Source of the DNA: Metabacillus crassostreae
GTDB lineage: Bacteria > Bacillota > Bacilli > Bacillales > Bacillaceae
Assembly: GCF_016908395.1 (NCBI RefSeq)
Contig: NZ_JAFBDU010000002.1
Coordinates: forward strand, 744,001-808,000
Length of the DNA: 64,000 nt
Direction: 5' to 3'
Shown: positions 52,810-62,349 of the stretch, piece after piece
Layout of the letters: each line of letters begins with the position of its first letter
Numbering within the stretch: the first letter of the stretch is position 1
Made by a program: the position numbers and the translations under genes
The notes under the pieces: model-generated
What the model was told of the DNA's origin: nothing
The model's database searches: none
Seen by the model: only the letters and a program-made list of their open reading frames with translations

Positions 52810-53164
52810 AAAAGAGGCTGTGACATAATTTTTTAAGCTTTTTAATAGACCCGAGTTATTAGGTGATAGTTCAATCTTTCACCTAATAACTCGGGTCTTT
52901 TTTTGCTGTTCAATAGAATCTTAGATTTTGCATACTATTTTTAAGAACTAGTGGAATGGAGCGGCAGACACTAGGGACCTACAGGAATTGAGGAAAGGCT
53001 GAGACCTAAGCAGGCATAGCCGAAATGGCTTAGCTTCCTCCCTTTTAAAAGTGAGTGTCTGCAGCAATGGAACTAACTTGCTTTTCCAGATAAACTGATT
53101 AATACAGTAGTATACGTTGAATACTTCTTTATGGATGATTTCTTTAGTTAAGTCCCAGCCTTTT
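52810..53164 (+). mobile_element. MITE-like element, full copy 3
   Basis: 355 bp in the same orientation as the copy at 49867. The ends are AAAAGAGGCTGTGACATAA (left) and TTAAGTCCCAGCCTTTT (right), inverted repeats with a two-base indel. The hairpin at 52847-52898 has a perfect 20-bp stem beginning AGACCCGAGTTATTAGG and is followed by seven T; it serves as the MFS terminator. The GC-rich core (about 52945-53080) has diverged more than in the other copies. Confidence 0.82.
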
Positions 53165-53174
53165 ATTATTCATC

Positions 53175-54758
53175 TCAAACCTGTGATCTATATTCATTCG
53201 GAGTAAGTCCGACAGACTTTTTAAACACCTTACTAAAATATTTCTCATTTTGGTAACCGACCTTAAACGAGATTTCATATACCTTTAAATGTGGATTATT
53301 CAATAATTCCTTCGCTTTTTCTATTCTTATCGCTGTTAAATAATTCGTTACTGTTTCATGATACTCTTGTTTAAAGCGCCTTGATATATACTCTCTGCTT
53401 AAATAAAATCGATCAGCAATCTCCTGCAGTGTAATATCCTTATCATAATTTTTCCGCAGGTAGCTTTCGATTTCTTGAATACTGCTTTTCTCTTTTTGAT
53501 ATTTTGCTGTATCAAGAATCTCAATAAGCTCATGAAATTCCTTACGTTTTTCACTTATAAATTTAGTATAAGAAAATGATCCGTCTTTCTCCCAATAATT
53601 TGAACCTTTATAAAAGGATATTTGCTTACTCACATTATATTCTTTTAACCAATTCTTCCTTAATATTTTGAAGTGATCTTCCCACAGCATGATTTGTTCA
53701 TAAGAAATACAATAATCGGATTTTAACTTGTTAAATATCCCATCAAGTACTTTATCAAGCTTTTCTATACGTCCACTTTGTAATGTCCACATAATCTCTT
53801 CCATGTAATCTAATAAATGAAAAAGAGGACCAACTGATGTTTCTTGATACTTAATTAACTCGTTTTTATCTGTTGTTAGGAGATCAAAGGTTAACATTGT
53901 TTGTAGTGCTGTATGATAAGTCATATCAAGCTGTTGAGATGTCTTGCCTATTGCAATAATAATATTGGATTTAGAAATCTGTTGAAGAGCACTCTTAATT
54001 TTTTTATTCATTTTCTCTATTTCATCTTGTTTCCATAATAGAACAACCACTTCATCATCTTTATTAATATTCCTGAAGCAAACTCCTGATTTATTTATTT
54101 GAGTAATTTCATTACATATATTTAACACAGTGAAAAAAGCTAGATCTCGATCTCCCTTAAAAACACTAGATAGCAAACATCTTACAGAAAATAATGAAAT
54201 CGTATATTGTTGTGTTAATGTTAAATCAACCTTAAATTCCTGATGAATCTTCACCTTCGTATCATTTGAAATAAAGGCTTTATCTAATAAACCTGTAAAA
54301 AGATGATCCCAATATACTGATCTTGCTTCATTCATTACTTTATTATTTTGCACAGATGATTTTCTTTTTGTTTCTTGTTTATGCCATTCATTTACGGCAC
54401 GTTCTAATGTTTCATTTAATATCTCTGGTTCGATTGGCTTTAATATATAATCAAAGCTTCCATAAGCTATGGCATTTCTCATATAATTGAAATCATCATA
54501 GCCACTCACCACAATTGTTTTACTAGTAAAATCTGAAGTATGAATCCACTTTAAAAGATCAATTCCATCAATCTTAGGCATGTTCATGTCTGTAAAGATA
54601 ATTTCTGGATGATGCTTCAAGATCATTGATTTTGCTTCTTCACCATCTTTTGCCTCATATATATCTGTTATTCCAAATTGATCCCAATTTGCTAACAGCA
54701 TGATTCCTTCTCTTACATGCTTTTCATCATCAATTATGATCGCTTTCAGCTTCTTCAC
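53175..54758 (-). CDS. YesN-type response regulator with AraC DNA-binding domain
   Basis: 527 residues. The receiver at ~3-120 has IIIDDEKHVREG, phospho-acceptor Asp in IIFTDMNMPKIDG near residue 57, and Lys in YILKPIE. The middle region is unassigned. The AraC double helix-turn-helix spans the last ~100 residues (ITLQEIADRFYLSREYISRRFKQ, ISFKVGYQNEKYFSKVFKKSVGLTPNEYR). Translation starts at GTG within the end of the kinase gene; the two overlap by 29 bases, so they are coupled. It probably activates the linked sugar importer at 56671-59825. Confidence 0.9.
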   Translation of the reverse strand: MKKLKAIIIDDEKHVREGIMLLANWDQFGITDIYEAKDGEEAKSMILKHHPEIIFTDMNMPKIDGIDLLKWIHTSDFTSKTIVVSGYDDFNYMRNAIAYGSFDYILKPIEPEILNETLERAVNEWHKQETKRKSSVQNNKVMNEARSVYWDHLFTGLLDKAFISNDTKVKIHQEFKVDLTLTQQYTISLFSVRCLLSSVFKGDRDLAFFTVLNICNEITQINKSGVCFRNINKDDEVVVLLWKQDEIEKMNKKIKSALQQISKSNIIIAIGKTSQQLDMTYHTALQTMLTFDLLTTDKNELIKYQETSVGPLFHLLDYMEEIMWTLQSGRIEKLDKVLDGIFNKLKSDYCISYEQIMLWEDHFKILRKNWLKEYNVSKQISFYKGSNYWEKDGSFSYTKFISEKRKEFHELIEILDTAKYQKEKSSIQEIESYLRKNYDKDITLQEIADRFYLSREYISRRFKQEYHETVTNYLTAIRIEKAKELLNNPHLKVYEISFKVGYQNEKYFSKVFKKSVGLTPNEYRSQV

Positions 54759-56517
54759 CCCCCATTAAAGGCAGACTTATAGTGACGCATATTCCTGTGT
54801 CTTGATTATTTTCTAATTTGAAATTTGCACTCTCCCCATAATAGAGCTTTAAACGTAAAAAGATGTTTTTCAATCCGATATTTAAATCACCAGGTGCACT
54901 ACTATTGTCCATTTGAAAGGTTTCATTGATTTCATTTAGTCTATCTTGACTAATCCCTTTTCCGTTATCCTTTATTGTGATAAGTAAATGCTCTTGTTGC
55001 TTTTTACCGACAATTGTCAAATTGCCCAATGACTCATCATTACTTTCGAAGCCATGTTTAAAATAGTTCTCAATAACTGGCTGTAATATCATTTTTGGAA
55101 CAGGGATATACAATGTTTCTTCATCAAACTTCAGTGTATAATCAAATTGATCTCCAAATCTTTCTTTTTGTAATAATAGAAATGCCTTCGTATAATCTAG
55201 CTCCTTCATTAAAGGAACCATATCTTCATTCATATTCATACTGTATCTCATAATTTTAGAAAGATGTGTGACAAGAGTATAAACCTGTGGAACATTATTT
55301 TTCAGAGCTAAAGTTCCAATAGATTGTAATGCATTGTATAAAAAATGCGGATTAACCTGAGATTGCAGGACCTTTAGTTGATTTGTCTTATTCTCAATCT
55401 CAAGCTTATATTCCCTATTAATCAGTCTATTTATTTTTCCTACCATTTCTTTAAATCGATCACCTAATACACCTATTTCATCATTACCTAAAGAGTCGAA
55501 ATCAACATTCATATTTCCCTTTTCAACCTGCTTAATATTCTGTAATAAAATTCGAATTGGAGAAGTAATCTTAAATGATACAAATAGTGTTGCTAAAATA
55601 ACTAAAATTAAACCTATTATCCCAAAAACTATATTTATCTTTGCTACACCTAAAGCACTTTCAAATACAGTAATATAAGGAATTCTTTTAGCTAAAATCC
55701 ACCCACCAGATGAATCTGCAACTTTTTCATAAATCATTAACCCTTTAAAAGAATCTGAATCTATCTCTATAGTTCCACTAGGACTTTCCGTATTTAATAA
55801 TGTTGATACCCAATCCTCTTTAAGTGATATCTCCTCAGATTGGTAAATGGTTTCTCCTCCTGGTGAAAAAATAAAAAATTCTTCTCTATCTTCATCAAAA
55901 AGCTTTCGACTAATACCTAGAATTTTATCTGGTGTAATGTCTAGTGAAATAAATCCTAAGATTCTATCTGATGGTACATCTATTATTGTTCTATGGAATG
56001 TAAAAACATCTCTACTATTAACCCCCTGGCTATCCATTGGTTCTATATAAATATTGTAGGGACTATTTTTAGCTTTTTGATAATACTTTCTATTTAAATT
56101 ATCAGGAATACTGGAATACAGGACAATCGTACGTTTAGAAACAGAAATATTTCGGTTTCCATCAACTAAAGCAATATTTACCTTTTTAATATTTTCTTCT
56201 GAATATAAAATGGTTTGAATAACATCATTAACTGTTCCTTTTGTCATATAATCTTCATTTAAATAGGAATATCTTAAATAATTCATAAAATCAATATTAT
56301 TGTAAAATGGCATTGTTAAATTTTTTAATTCATCTATATATTCTTCTAAGTTCACTTTCCCCTGATATAAGAGATTAACATTTTCTTGCACAAATTGATC
56401 CTTTAAAGATTCCTTAGTATATAAATAGGTAACAACAATGGAAGTTCCAAATGGGACAATTGTTATTAGAAGTAATAAAACAATTAGTTTATTTCTTATA
56501 CTCATTTTTACACGCAT
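54730..56517 (-). CDS. YesM-type membrane sensor histidine kinase
   Basis: 595 residues from ATG 56517, eight bases after GGGAGGT; the frame extends a further 22 codons without support. Membrane helices lie at ~9-30 and ~290-312, flanking an extracytoplasmic Cache-like sensor (~31-288). HAMP follows at ~313-365, then QVNPHFLYNALQSIGTL with the phospho-acceptor His near residue 396 and an ATPase domain (IKDNGKGIS, IGLKNIFLRLKLYYG). It is the partner of the regulator at 53175. The signal is probably the sugar bound or carried by the adjacent transporter. Confidence 0.9.
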   Translation of the reverse strand: MRVKMSIRNKLIVLLLLITIVPFGTSIVVTYLYTKESLKDQFVQENVNLLYQGKVNLEEYIDELKNLTMPFYNNIDFMNYLRYSYLNEDYMTKGTVNDVIQTILYSEENIKKVNIALVDGNRNISVSKRTIVLYSSIPDNLNRKYYQKAKNSPYNIYIEPMDSQGVNSRDVFTFHRTIIDVPSDRILGFISLDITPDKILGISRKLFDEDREEFFIFSPGGETIYQSEEISLKEDWVSTLLNTESPSGTIEIDSDSFKGLMIYEKVADSSGGWILAKRIPYITVFESALGVAKINIVFGIIGLILVILATLFVSFKITSPIRILLQNIKQVEKGNMNVDFDSLGNDEIGVLGDRFKEMVGKINRLINREYKLEIENKTNQLKVLQSQVNPHFLYNALQSIGTLALKNNVPQVYTLVTHLSKIMRYSMNMNEDMVPLMKELDYTKAFLLLQKERFGDQFDYTLKFDEETLYIPVPKMILQPVIENYFKHGFESNDESLGNLTIVGKKQQEHLLITIKDNGKGISQDRLNEINETFQMDNSSAPGDLNIGLKNIFLRLKLYYGESANFKLENNQDTGICVTISLPLMGGEEAESDHN

Positions 56518-56618
56518 ATTTGGAACCTCCCTTTCCTGCTTATTTAATAGTATAAATGAAATGTTAATGAAACGGGAATTCATTCCCTATTTACTTTCCA
56601 GTGATGACTATATAGTTA

Positions 56619-56650
56619 CTAAAAAGACCAAATCACTATGGATTTGGTCT
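56619..56650 (-). terminator. Terminator after the second sugar-binding protein
   Basis: AGACCAAATC / GATTTGGTCT with a six-base loop, then TTTTTAG on the minus strand. It separates the importer from the kinase-regulator pair. Confidence 0.85.
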
Positions 56651-56670
56651 GCTAATTGATGTGTTATTTC

Positions 56671-57960
56671 TTATTTCATATTATCCCATGATGCTTGCAT
56701 TTGCTCTAACATTGTATCATATTCAATTTTCCCAGCAGAATATGCTTGAATTGATGCTGCAAACTCTTTATTTGCTCCATCTGGCCATCTGAACCAAGTC
56801 CAAGGAATTGTTTTCTCTGCCTTAGAGTACTCAAGAATTGATTGACCTAAATCACCTAAGCCTGCTGCATCGATATTGTCAAATGCAGGAATAAATGCAA
56901 ACTCTTCAGTGATGTAACGTTTACCTGTTTCAGAAGAAACCATCCAGTTTAAGAATGTTTTTGCTTCTTCAAGATGTTCAGAATCTTTGTTTAATACCCA
57001 GTTATTTGGTACACCTACTGGTAAAACATCAGCATCAGCTTCATCATTTAATGGAATTGGTAAGAATCCCATGTTCATGTCAGGATTGATTTCATAAATC
57101 ATATTTTCAGTCCAGTTACCTTGTTGAACCATAGCTGTTTCACCTGAAGCGAATAATGTTACTTGTGTATTGTAATCTGTTGTAATCGGGTTTTCATTAC
57201 CGTATTTTAATTCTGTATCGATTACTTCTTTGAATTGTTTGAATTGCTCATTACCTACAATTGATGTAGATCCATCATATAATCCAGCAATAAATGCTTC
57301 TGGATCATCTTGTTGTGCAAAAGGAATGTTTAATAAATGCTGTCCAATTACCCACCATTCAGCATAACCAGCTGAGAATGGAGTAATATCAGCAGCTTTT
57401 AATTTTTCTGCAGCTGCTTTTAATTCAGTTAACGTTTTTGGTGGTTCTGTAATACCAGCTTTTTCGAATAAATCTTTATTATAGATAAATCCATAACCTT
57501 CAAGGTTTACCGGCATACCGTATAACTTACCATCTTCATCAGTTGTTGGAACTTTACCGATTGGAAGAACATGCTCTGCCCATGGCTCATTTGAAAGATC
57601 TGCTAAATGCTCTTTCCAAAGGGCAAGCTCTTTGAATCCACCATTGTTAAAGATATCTGGCTCTTCACCTGAAGCAAATTTAGCTTTTAATGCAGCACCG
57701 TAATCTGCTCCACCACCAACAGTTTCAAGTTTAACCTTAATATTTGGATGCTCTGCTTCAAATTCTTTAATCATTTCTTGAAGCTGATCAGCGATTTCAA
57801 CTTTAAATTGGAACATATCTAACGTTACAACTTCTTCAGATCCTTCCTTGTTAGCATCTGATTCTCCACCTTCATTGCCTTCAGTATTATTGTTAGCACA
57901 TCCAGCAATAATCCCAAGAACTAATAGCATTGACATAAATAAAAGTAAGCCTTTTTTCAT
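56671..57960 (-). CDS. Sugar-binding lipoprotein of the second CUT1 importer
   Basis: 429 residues. The signal peptide has lipobox IIAGC (Cys21), followed by an Asn/Glu-rich linker. The family 1 binding fold shows VTLDMFQFKVEIADQLQEMIKEFE, then FASGEEPDIFNNGGFKELALW, and FASGETAMVQQGNWTENMIYEI. It is the last gene of the importer operon, unlike the first locus where the binding protein comes first. The sugar is unknown because no glycosidase is linked. Confidence 0.88.
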   Translation of the reverse strand: MKKGLLLFMSMLLVLGIIAGCANNNTEGNEGGESDANKEGSEEVVTLDMFQFKVEIADQLQEMIKEFEAEHPNIKVKLETVGGGADYGAALKAKFASGEEPDIFNNGGFKELALWKEHLADLSNEPWAEHVLPIGKVPTTDEDGKLYGMPVNLEGYGFIYNKDLFEKAGITEPPKTLTELKAAAEKLKAADITPFSAGYAEWWVIGQHLLNIPFAQQDDPEAFIAGLYDGSTSIVGNEQFKQFKEVIDTELKYGNENPITTDYNTQVTLFASGETAMVQQGNWTENMIYEINPDMNMGFLPIPLNDEADADVLPVGVPNNWVLNKDSEHLEEAKTFLNWMVSSETGKRYITEEFAFIPAFDNIDAAGLGDLGQSILEYSKAEKTIPWTWFRWPDGANKEFAASIQAYSAGKIEYDTMLEQMQASWDNMK

Positions 57961-58002
57961 TACTAATTTACCCCCTTAGTATCTTTGTTTTTTATTATAT
58001 AA

Positions 58003-58037
58003 ATGATTGCAGCAAGATTTTTCAAGCTGCAAATCAT
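58003..58037. other. Intercistronic stem-loop between permease and binding-protein genes
   Basis: ATGATTGCAGC pairs with GCTGCAAATCAT (one bulge) around a 12-base loop. There is no T-run, so it may influence mRNA stability and raise binding protein relative to permeases. Confidence 0.5.
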
Positions 58038-58062
58038 TATATAGCGAAGTTAATGAGCTATA

Positions 58063-58890
58063 TTACTTAATAGACCCTGCTGCAATTCCTTTAATAATAT
58101 GCTTTTGAAGGAATAAGAAAAATACAATTACAGGTGTAATACCAAGCACTAGTGCTGCTAGACCCATATCCCATTGCTTTGTATATTGAGCAAAGAATGA
58201 GCTAGTAGCTAAAGGTATTGTTCTTAACGCTGAATCTTGTAACACTAGAAGTGGTAATAAATAATCATTCCAAATCCAAAGTGTATTTAAAATAATAACT
58301 GTTACAGTAATCGGTTTCAAAAGTGGAAATACAATTCTCCAAAATACTCCAAACTGACTACAACCATCGACTCTAGCTGACTCTTCAATTTCTGCAGGAA
58401 TTGTTTTAACAAATCCGTGGAAGAGGAAGAGCGATAGTGATACACCAAAACCAAAGTACATAATGACAATACCTGGGATGCTATTCATAATTCCAAGTGT
58501 TCCCCCCAATTTCATAAGTGGGATCATCACAGTTTGGAACGGGATAACCATTGCTGACACAAAGAAGATAAACAGGAACTTACTAAGCTTTCCAGGTGTT
58601 CGAACCATTTTCCATGCAGCCATTGAGCTTATAACAACAATACCTGCAATACTGAATACAGTTATGATCAATGAGTTAAGAAAAGCATCCTGGAAATTTA
58701 AGATTTCCCAAACTTTAGCATAGTTACTAAATAAAATTTCCTTTGGTAATGCAGCTGCATCAATTAAGATTTCTGCAAACCCTTTAACCGAATTAACTAG
58801 TACAAAGTAAAAGGGAATGAGGAATATGATTCCTAAAAGAATCCCAAAGATCTCAAGCACAAATGTACGTGCTGTATATCCTTTGTTCAT
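58063..58890 (-). CDS. Sugar ABC transporter permease (MsmG/AraQ-type)
   Basis: 275 residues, six membrane helices. The EAA motif is EIEESARVDGCSQFGVFWRIVFPLLKP near residue 175, and the C-terminus is typical of the family (FFLFLQKHIIKGIAAGSIK). It shares one base with the end of the preceding permease gene, so the two are coupled. No ATPase is encoded nearby. Confidence 0.9.
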   Translation of the reverse strand: MNKGYTARTFVLEIFGILLGIIFLIPFYFVLVNSVKGFAEILIDAAALPKEILFSNYAKVWEILNFQDAFLNSLIITVFSIAGIVVISSMAAWKMVRTPGKLSKFLFIFFVSAMVIPFQTVMIPLMKLGGTLGIMNSIPGIVIMYFGFGVSLSLFLFHGFVKTIPAEIEESARVDGCSQFGVFWRIVFPLLKPITVTVIILNTLWIWNDYLLPLLVLQDSALRTIPLATSSFFAQYTKQWDMGLAALVLGITPVIVFFLFLQKHIIKGIAAGSIK

Positions 58891-59825
58891 TATGCTTCGA
58901 CCTCCCTTTTCTTCGTAAACATAACTTGGAATGTTGTAAATACTGCTACAATCAAGAAGAATAGGATTGATTTCGCCGTTCCTAAACCATATCTATTATT
59001 CTGGAATGCCTCTTGATAAATATTAATGGCAACAGATTCTGTTGAATTAAATGGTCCTCCACCTGTTAGAGAGATATTAAGATCAAAAATCTTAAATGCC
59101 ATAGAAATTGTTAAGAAGAAGCAAATTGTAAATGCTGGTAAAATTAATGGAACAATAATCTTTGTTAACATATCTAAGCTTGAAGCTCCATCCATTCTAG
59201 CTGCTTCTAATAAAGAAGTATCAAGCCCTTGAAGTGCAGCTACATAGATTACCATCATATAACCACTAATTTGCCATGCAAACACAATAACAATTCCCCA
59301 AAATGCAGTTGTTTCATCACCTAACCAAGGTTGTTTGAAAAAGCCGATTCCAGTCATATTCCCTAATGAAGCAAAACCTTTTACGAAAATGAACTGCCAA
59401 ATGAATCCTAGTAATAAACCACCAATTACATTTGGTATAAAGAATACTGTACGCAAGATATTTTTCGTTTTTAATGCTGCATTTAGTAATAATGCTAATC
59501 CGAAACCAATGATATTACTAATTAAAACTGCTGCAAGCATAAATTTTGTTGTAAACATAAAAGAGTTGAAGAATTTCTTATCATCCGTAAAGATCTTAAT
59601 ATAATTATCTAAGCCTACCCATTCCACAACAGAGCTTACTCCGTTCCATGATGTAAAGGAATAATAAACCCCCATAAAGAATGGGATAATTTGGATTAAG
59701 ATAAAGAATAAAAGTGCTGGACCAACGAAAGCTGCATAAGATAGAAATTTATTTCGTTTTGCCCTTTTCTTAGCCTCTGAGTGTACATTTAAAGTATTTT
59801 CTTGTGAATCTGAATTTTTGCTCAT
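58890..59825 (-). CDS. Sugar ABC transporter permease (MsmF/UgpA-type), first gene of operon
   Basis: 311 residues with six or seven membrane helices after a charged N-terminal tail (NVHSEAKKRAKRNKF). The EAA loop is SLLEAARMDGASSLDMLTKIIVPLI near residue 205, and SLTGGGPFNSTESVAINIY is the usual late loop. A cre site 28 bases upstream indicates carbon catabolite control of the whole operon. Confidence 0.9.
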   Translation of the reverse strand: MSKNSDSQENTLNVHSEAKKRAKRNKFLSYAAFVGPALLFFILIQIIPFFMGVYYSFTSWNGVSSVVEWVGLDNYIKIFTDDKKFFNSFMFTTKFMLAAVLISNIIGFGLALLLNAALKTKNILRTVFFIPNVIGGLLLGFIWQFIFVKGFASLGNMTGIGFFKQPWLGDETTAFWGIVIVFAWQISGYMMVIYVAALQGLDTSLLEAARMDGASSLDMLTKIIVPLILPAFTICFFLTISMAFKIFDLNISLTGGGPFNSTESVAINIYQEAFQNNRYGLGTAKSILFFLIVAVFTTFQVMFTKKREVEA

Positions 59826-59852
59826 TGTCCTTCACCGCCTTACTAACAATAT

Positions 59853-59866
59853 TGTAAACGCTTTCT
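59853..59866. promoter_or_regulatory. cre site (CcpA) upstream of the second sugar importer
   Basis: TGTAAACGCTTTCT matches TGWAANCGNTNWCA at 13 of 14 positions. It lies 28-41 bases before the permease start codon. Confidence 0.72.
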
Positions 59867-60463
59867 AATACTTATTATAGATCTTCACCTAAGCTATTAC
59901 GATCAACAAAATTGACTAATAAGGTGCACTTTTGTGACCTTTAAAAACTAGAATGGGTCAAAAATAGTGACCATATGAAAAGCCTAAGTGCCTTGATCAT
60001 ACAGGTTAGACTTGGTTCACACAGCAGGAAAACACGTTCTTTGCCCTAGAATCCTGAATGGTTAATAACTACATGGTAAGGATAAAACTCTTTCTCTAAA
60101 CGTCATTTTGTTGTTAGTAAACTCCAAAGATTATGTACTTTCTTCCTAAAAAATGCAAAACCATCATCAAGCTCATCATGACATATTAGGGGCCCCGAGG
60201 AAAAATAACCTCTTTTTTTCTAAGTCATAAATCGCTAATTAGGAACTGAAGGAAAATGAACACCTTCTAATTCAACTTCTATTATGCTTTTCAGGCTCAG
60301 TATTGCATCTCACTTTTGTAACTTATCTACCTTAGGAGGACATTTGCTAGGGAAATACTTTTAGTCAAAAGTATATTTTCCATTTCATTTTCGTTCTATG
60401 CACAGAAATTAAATTCTCCTTATATTTTCCATCAAGCTCTATATTTTATAATGAGTGTAGACA
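59867..60463. other. Gene-less stretch, no function seen
   Basis: About 600 bases without a convincing coding frame on either strand. It includes an isolated GGGGCCCC palindrome at 60189-60196, followed by GAGG / CCTC and eight T (to 60222), which looks like an orphan plus-strand terminator. It may be the remains of a decayed gene, but no protein similarity is recognisable. Confidence 0.5.
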
Positions 60464-60499
60464 TAAAAAAACGTCCCTTTTTAAGGAACGTTTTTTATG
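60464..60499. terminator. Bidirectional terminator
   Basis: AAAAAAACGT-CCTT / AAGG-ACGTTTTTT with a small loop; A/T runs on both arms. It lies about 165 bases after the RsbR-like gene on the minus strand. A 63-residue frame crossing it is not a gene. Confidence 0.8.
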
Positions 60500-60664
60500 T
60501 AGGCTGTTTTCGTAAACCTTGTAGTTTTTAAAATCAAGTTTGAAACAACTCAATATAAAGTCTTGTGGCATCTTTTCTTCTACAAATCGTATATGCGATA
60601 AACTGGTTATAACCAATAATGACGTTATTAGCAACAATTTTTCAAAAAAGAACCTTTATTTATA

Positions 60665-61513
60665 TTACCTACTCACTCTATAATGTTTAATACCCAACTC
60701 TGATAATGCCTGCTTCATATTTGCCCTAGTGGTAATCCCACCAAAATCCACACCTAGATTTACGATTGTTTGAGCAATTTCAGGCCTGATTCCAGTAATA
60801 CTAACCTCGACTCCTGTTAACCTTAAGGCGGACACGATTTGAAACAGTTGATTTGCAACCATTGTATCAATAATAGGAACTCCTGATACATCAAAAATAA
60901 GGTTTGTTAATTTTAAATTTCCTGATTCATGAAGAGTTATGTCCATTATTAATTTTGCACGGTGAGTATCTATTCCCCCTACAAGTGGAACAACAGCAAC
61001 TCCTTCAACAATTGGCACAACTGGGACTGATAATTCTTCAAGTGCTGTATATGCTATTTGCATTAATTTATGATTATGCTTTTCATATTCTTCACCAATA
61101 ATGCCACAAACAGTATCCAATAATGGATCAATGATTTTTGACACATCAAGCATTGTCACAGGTGCAAACTCCCTCTTCTTTAACTCCTCTGTAAATAGGT
61201 CCCAAATAACCGTTCGATATGCATGAATACCTCTCAATGTACTACTTAGTGAGATATGGTCATTAATAGCAATTTCTGCAGCTCTTATTGCCCATGCTGT
61301 TACTTTATCTGATATTATATCAAAATCTTCATATAAGGCTTCGCCAAAATAGCCAATTAATTTAGCTCGATAATCGATCCTCTCGGTCATAGGCATACTT
61401 GATCGGATAATTTGTTCATTTAATAAAGAATCCTTATGAAAGACCACCTTTTTAGCAAGCTCTAAAGAATTGTCCACAATCTTCTTACCTATATAACTTA
61501 GTTCATCTTTCAT
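60665..61513 (-). CDS. RsbR-family stressosome protein (STAS domain)
   Basis: 282 residues. The N-terminal ~150 are a helical sensor region like RsbRA-RD paralogues. The C-terminal ~120 are STAS: VVPLVGGIDTHRAKLIMD, then LIFDVSGVPIIDTMVANQLFQ and GIRPEIAQTIVNLG. Two conserved threonines (in DTHRA and IDTMVA) are 34 residues apart, the same spacing as the RsbT phosphorylation sites Thr171 and Thr205 of RsbRA. It would assemble with RsbS and RsbT, which are not encoded here. The signal sensed by the N-terminal domain is unknown. Confidence 0.87.
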   Translation of the reverse strand: MKDELSYIGKKIVDNSLELAKKVVFHKDSLLNEQIIRSSMPMTERIDYRAKLIGYFGEALYEDFDIISDKVTAWAIRAAEIAINDHISLSSTLRGIHAYRTVIWDLFTEELKKREFAPVTMLDVSKIIDPLLDTVCGIIGEEYEKHNHKLMQIAYTALEELSVPVVPIVEGVAVVPLVGGIDTHRAKLIMDITLHESGNLKLTNLIFDVSGVPIIDTMVANQLFQIVSALRLTGVEVSITGIRPEIAQTIVNLGVDFGGITTRANMKQALSELGIKHYRVSR

Positions 61514-61564
61514 AAAATGATGTCCCCTTGTTCTATTTTATTTCATTTCCTAGAAGCAAAAAAA

Positions 61565-61594
61565 CTCAATACTTTATTTAACTAAAGTATTGAG
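61565..61594 (-). terminator. Terminator after the 225-residue membrane-anchored protein gene
   Basis: CTCAATACTTTA / TAAAGTATTGAG perfect stem with a six-base loop, then TTTTTTTG on the minus strand. Confidence 0.88.
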
Positions 61595-61671
61595 CTTACT
61601 TAATTTAAGCATATATTATCATTGATATGGCTACTTTACCCTAAATTATACAATTTTTACTATAGGAACTA

Positions 61672-62349
61672 TTATTCATTTTCATCTGAACCATCAGAAT
61701 CATCAGCAAGCTCTGCCTTAAGTTCTGCTTCTGTCTTAACACTTTGATCCTCTTTTTCACCGAATACACTAACCCAATCAGTTACGGGATTAAAATTCTC
61801 TCTACCATTTGAATTGAACTTCTCTAATTCATAATCATTTAATTGAACATTTAATTCGTATAGTGTTTTATGGATAGTATATATATTTCTTTGACTTTCC
61901 TTAGAGCTTGTTGCTGTGTTAATTGTTATTAAGACTTGCATTAACTTTTGTGAATTGGGATCATTCTCGTTCAATTCCTCTGGAAGTAATTGATGAATTT
62001 CCAAAGCACGCTTATATAGTTCTTCTTTGATTTGTTCTGTTAACCATCCATCTGAAAGATTATCTGAAGATTGACTAATTCTAGATTGATAAAAAAAGTC
62101 ACCATTTACTATTGAATCAAAATACTCAAACTGACTAGCAACAAGCTTCTTTACATCTTCTTCATATTCTTTCTGCTTCTTTTGCTCAAGAGTTTCCTCT
62201 TGTGTAGCTTCAGAATTCACATTTTTAGATGATAAAGATCTATTGAGCGCTTCTTGTTCCTTTTTTTCACTTGAAATATGGTTTACTACAAAAAATGAAA
62301 TAAATATGATGACAATAGCAGATACACTGATAAGAACCTTCTTCTTCAC
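61672..62349 (-). CDS. Membrane-anchored acidic protein, unknown
   Basis: 225 residues. An uncleaved or signal-type N-terminal helix (residues ~4-24, no lipobox Cys) is followed by a charged coiled-coil-like stretch (EETLEQKKQKEYEEDVKKL), a helical domain (~75-190: FEYFDSIVNGDFFYQSRISQ, LPEELNENDPNSQKLMQVL), and a very acidic tail (ADDSDGSDENE). It is probably exported and tethered to the membrane. I do not recognise a family. It is a single-gene unit with its own terminator. Confidence 0.7.
   Translation of the reverse strand: MKKKVLISVSAIVIIFISFFVVNHISSEKKEQEALNRSLSSKNVNSEATQEETLEQKKQKEYEEDVKKLVASQFEYFDSIVNGDFFYQSRISQSSDNLSDGWLTEQIKEELYKRALEIHQLLPEELNENDPNSQKLMQVLITINTATSSKESQRNIYTIHKTLYELNVQLNDYELEKFNSNGRENFNPVTDWVSVFGEKEDQSVKTEAELKAELADDSDGSDENE

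Noticed and set aside
60446-60637. A 63-residue minus-strand frame downstream of the RsbR-like gene
   Set aside because: It starts with TTG without a ribosome site and runs through a terminator hairpin.
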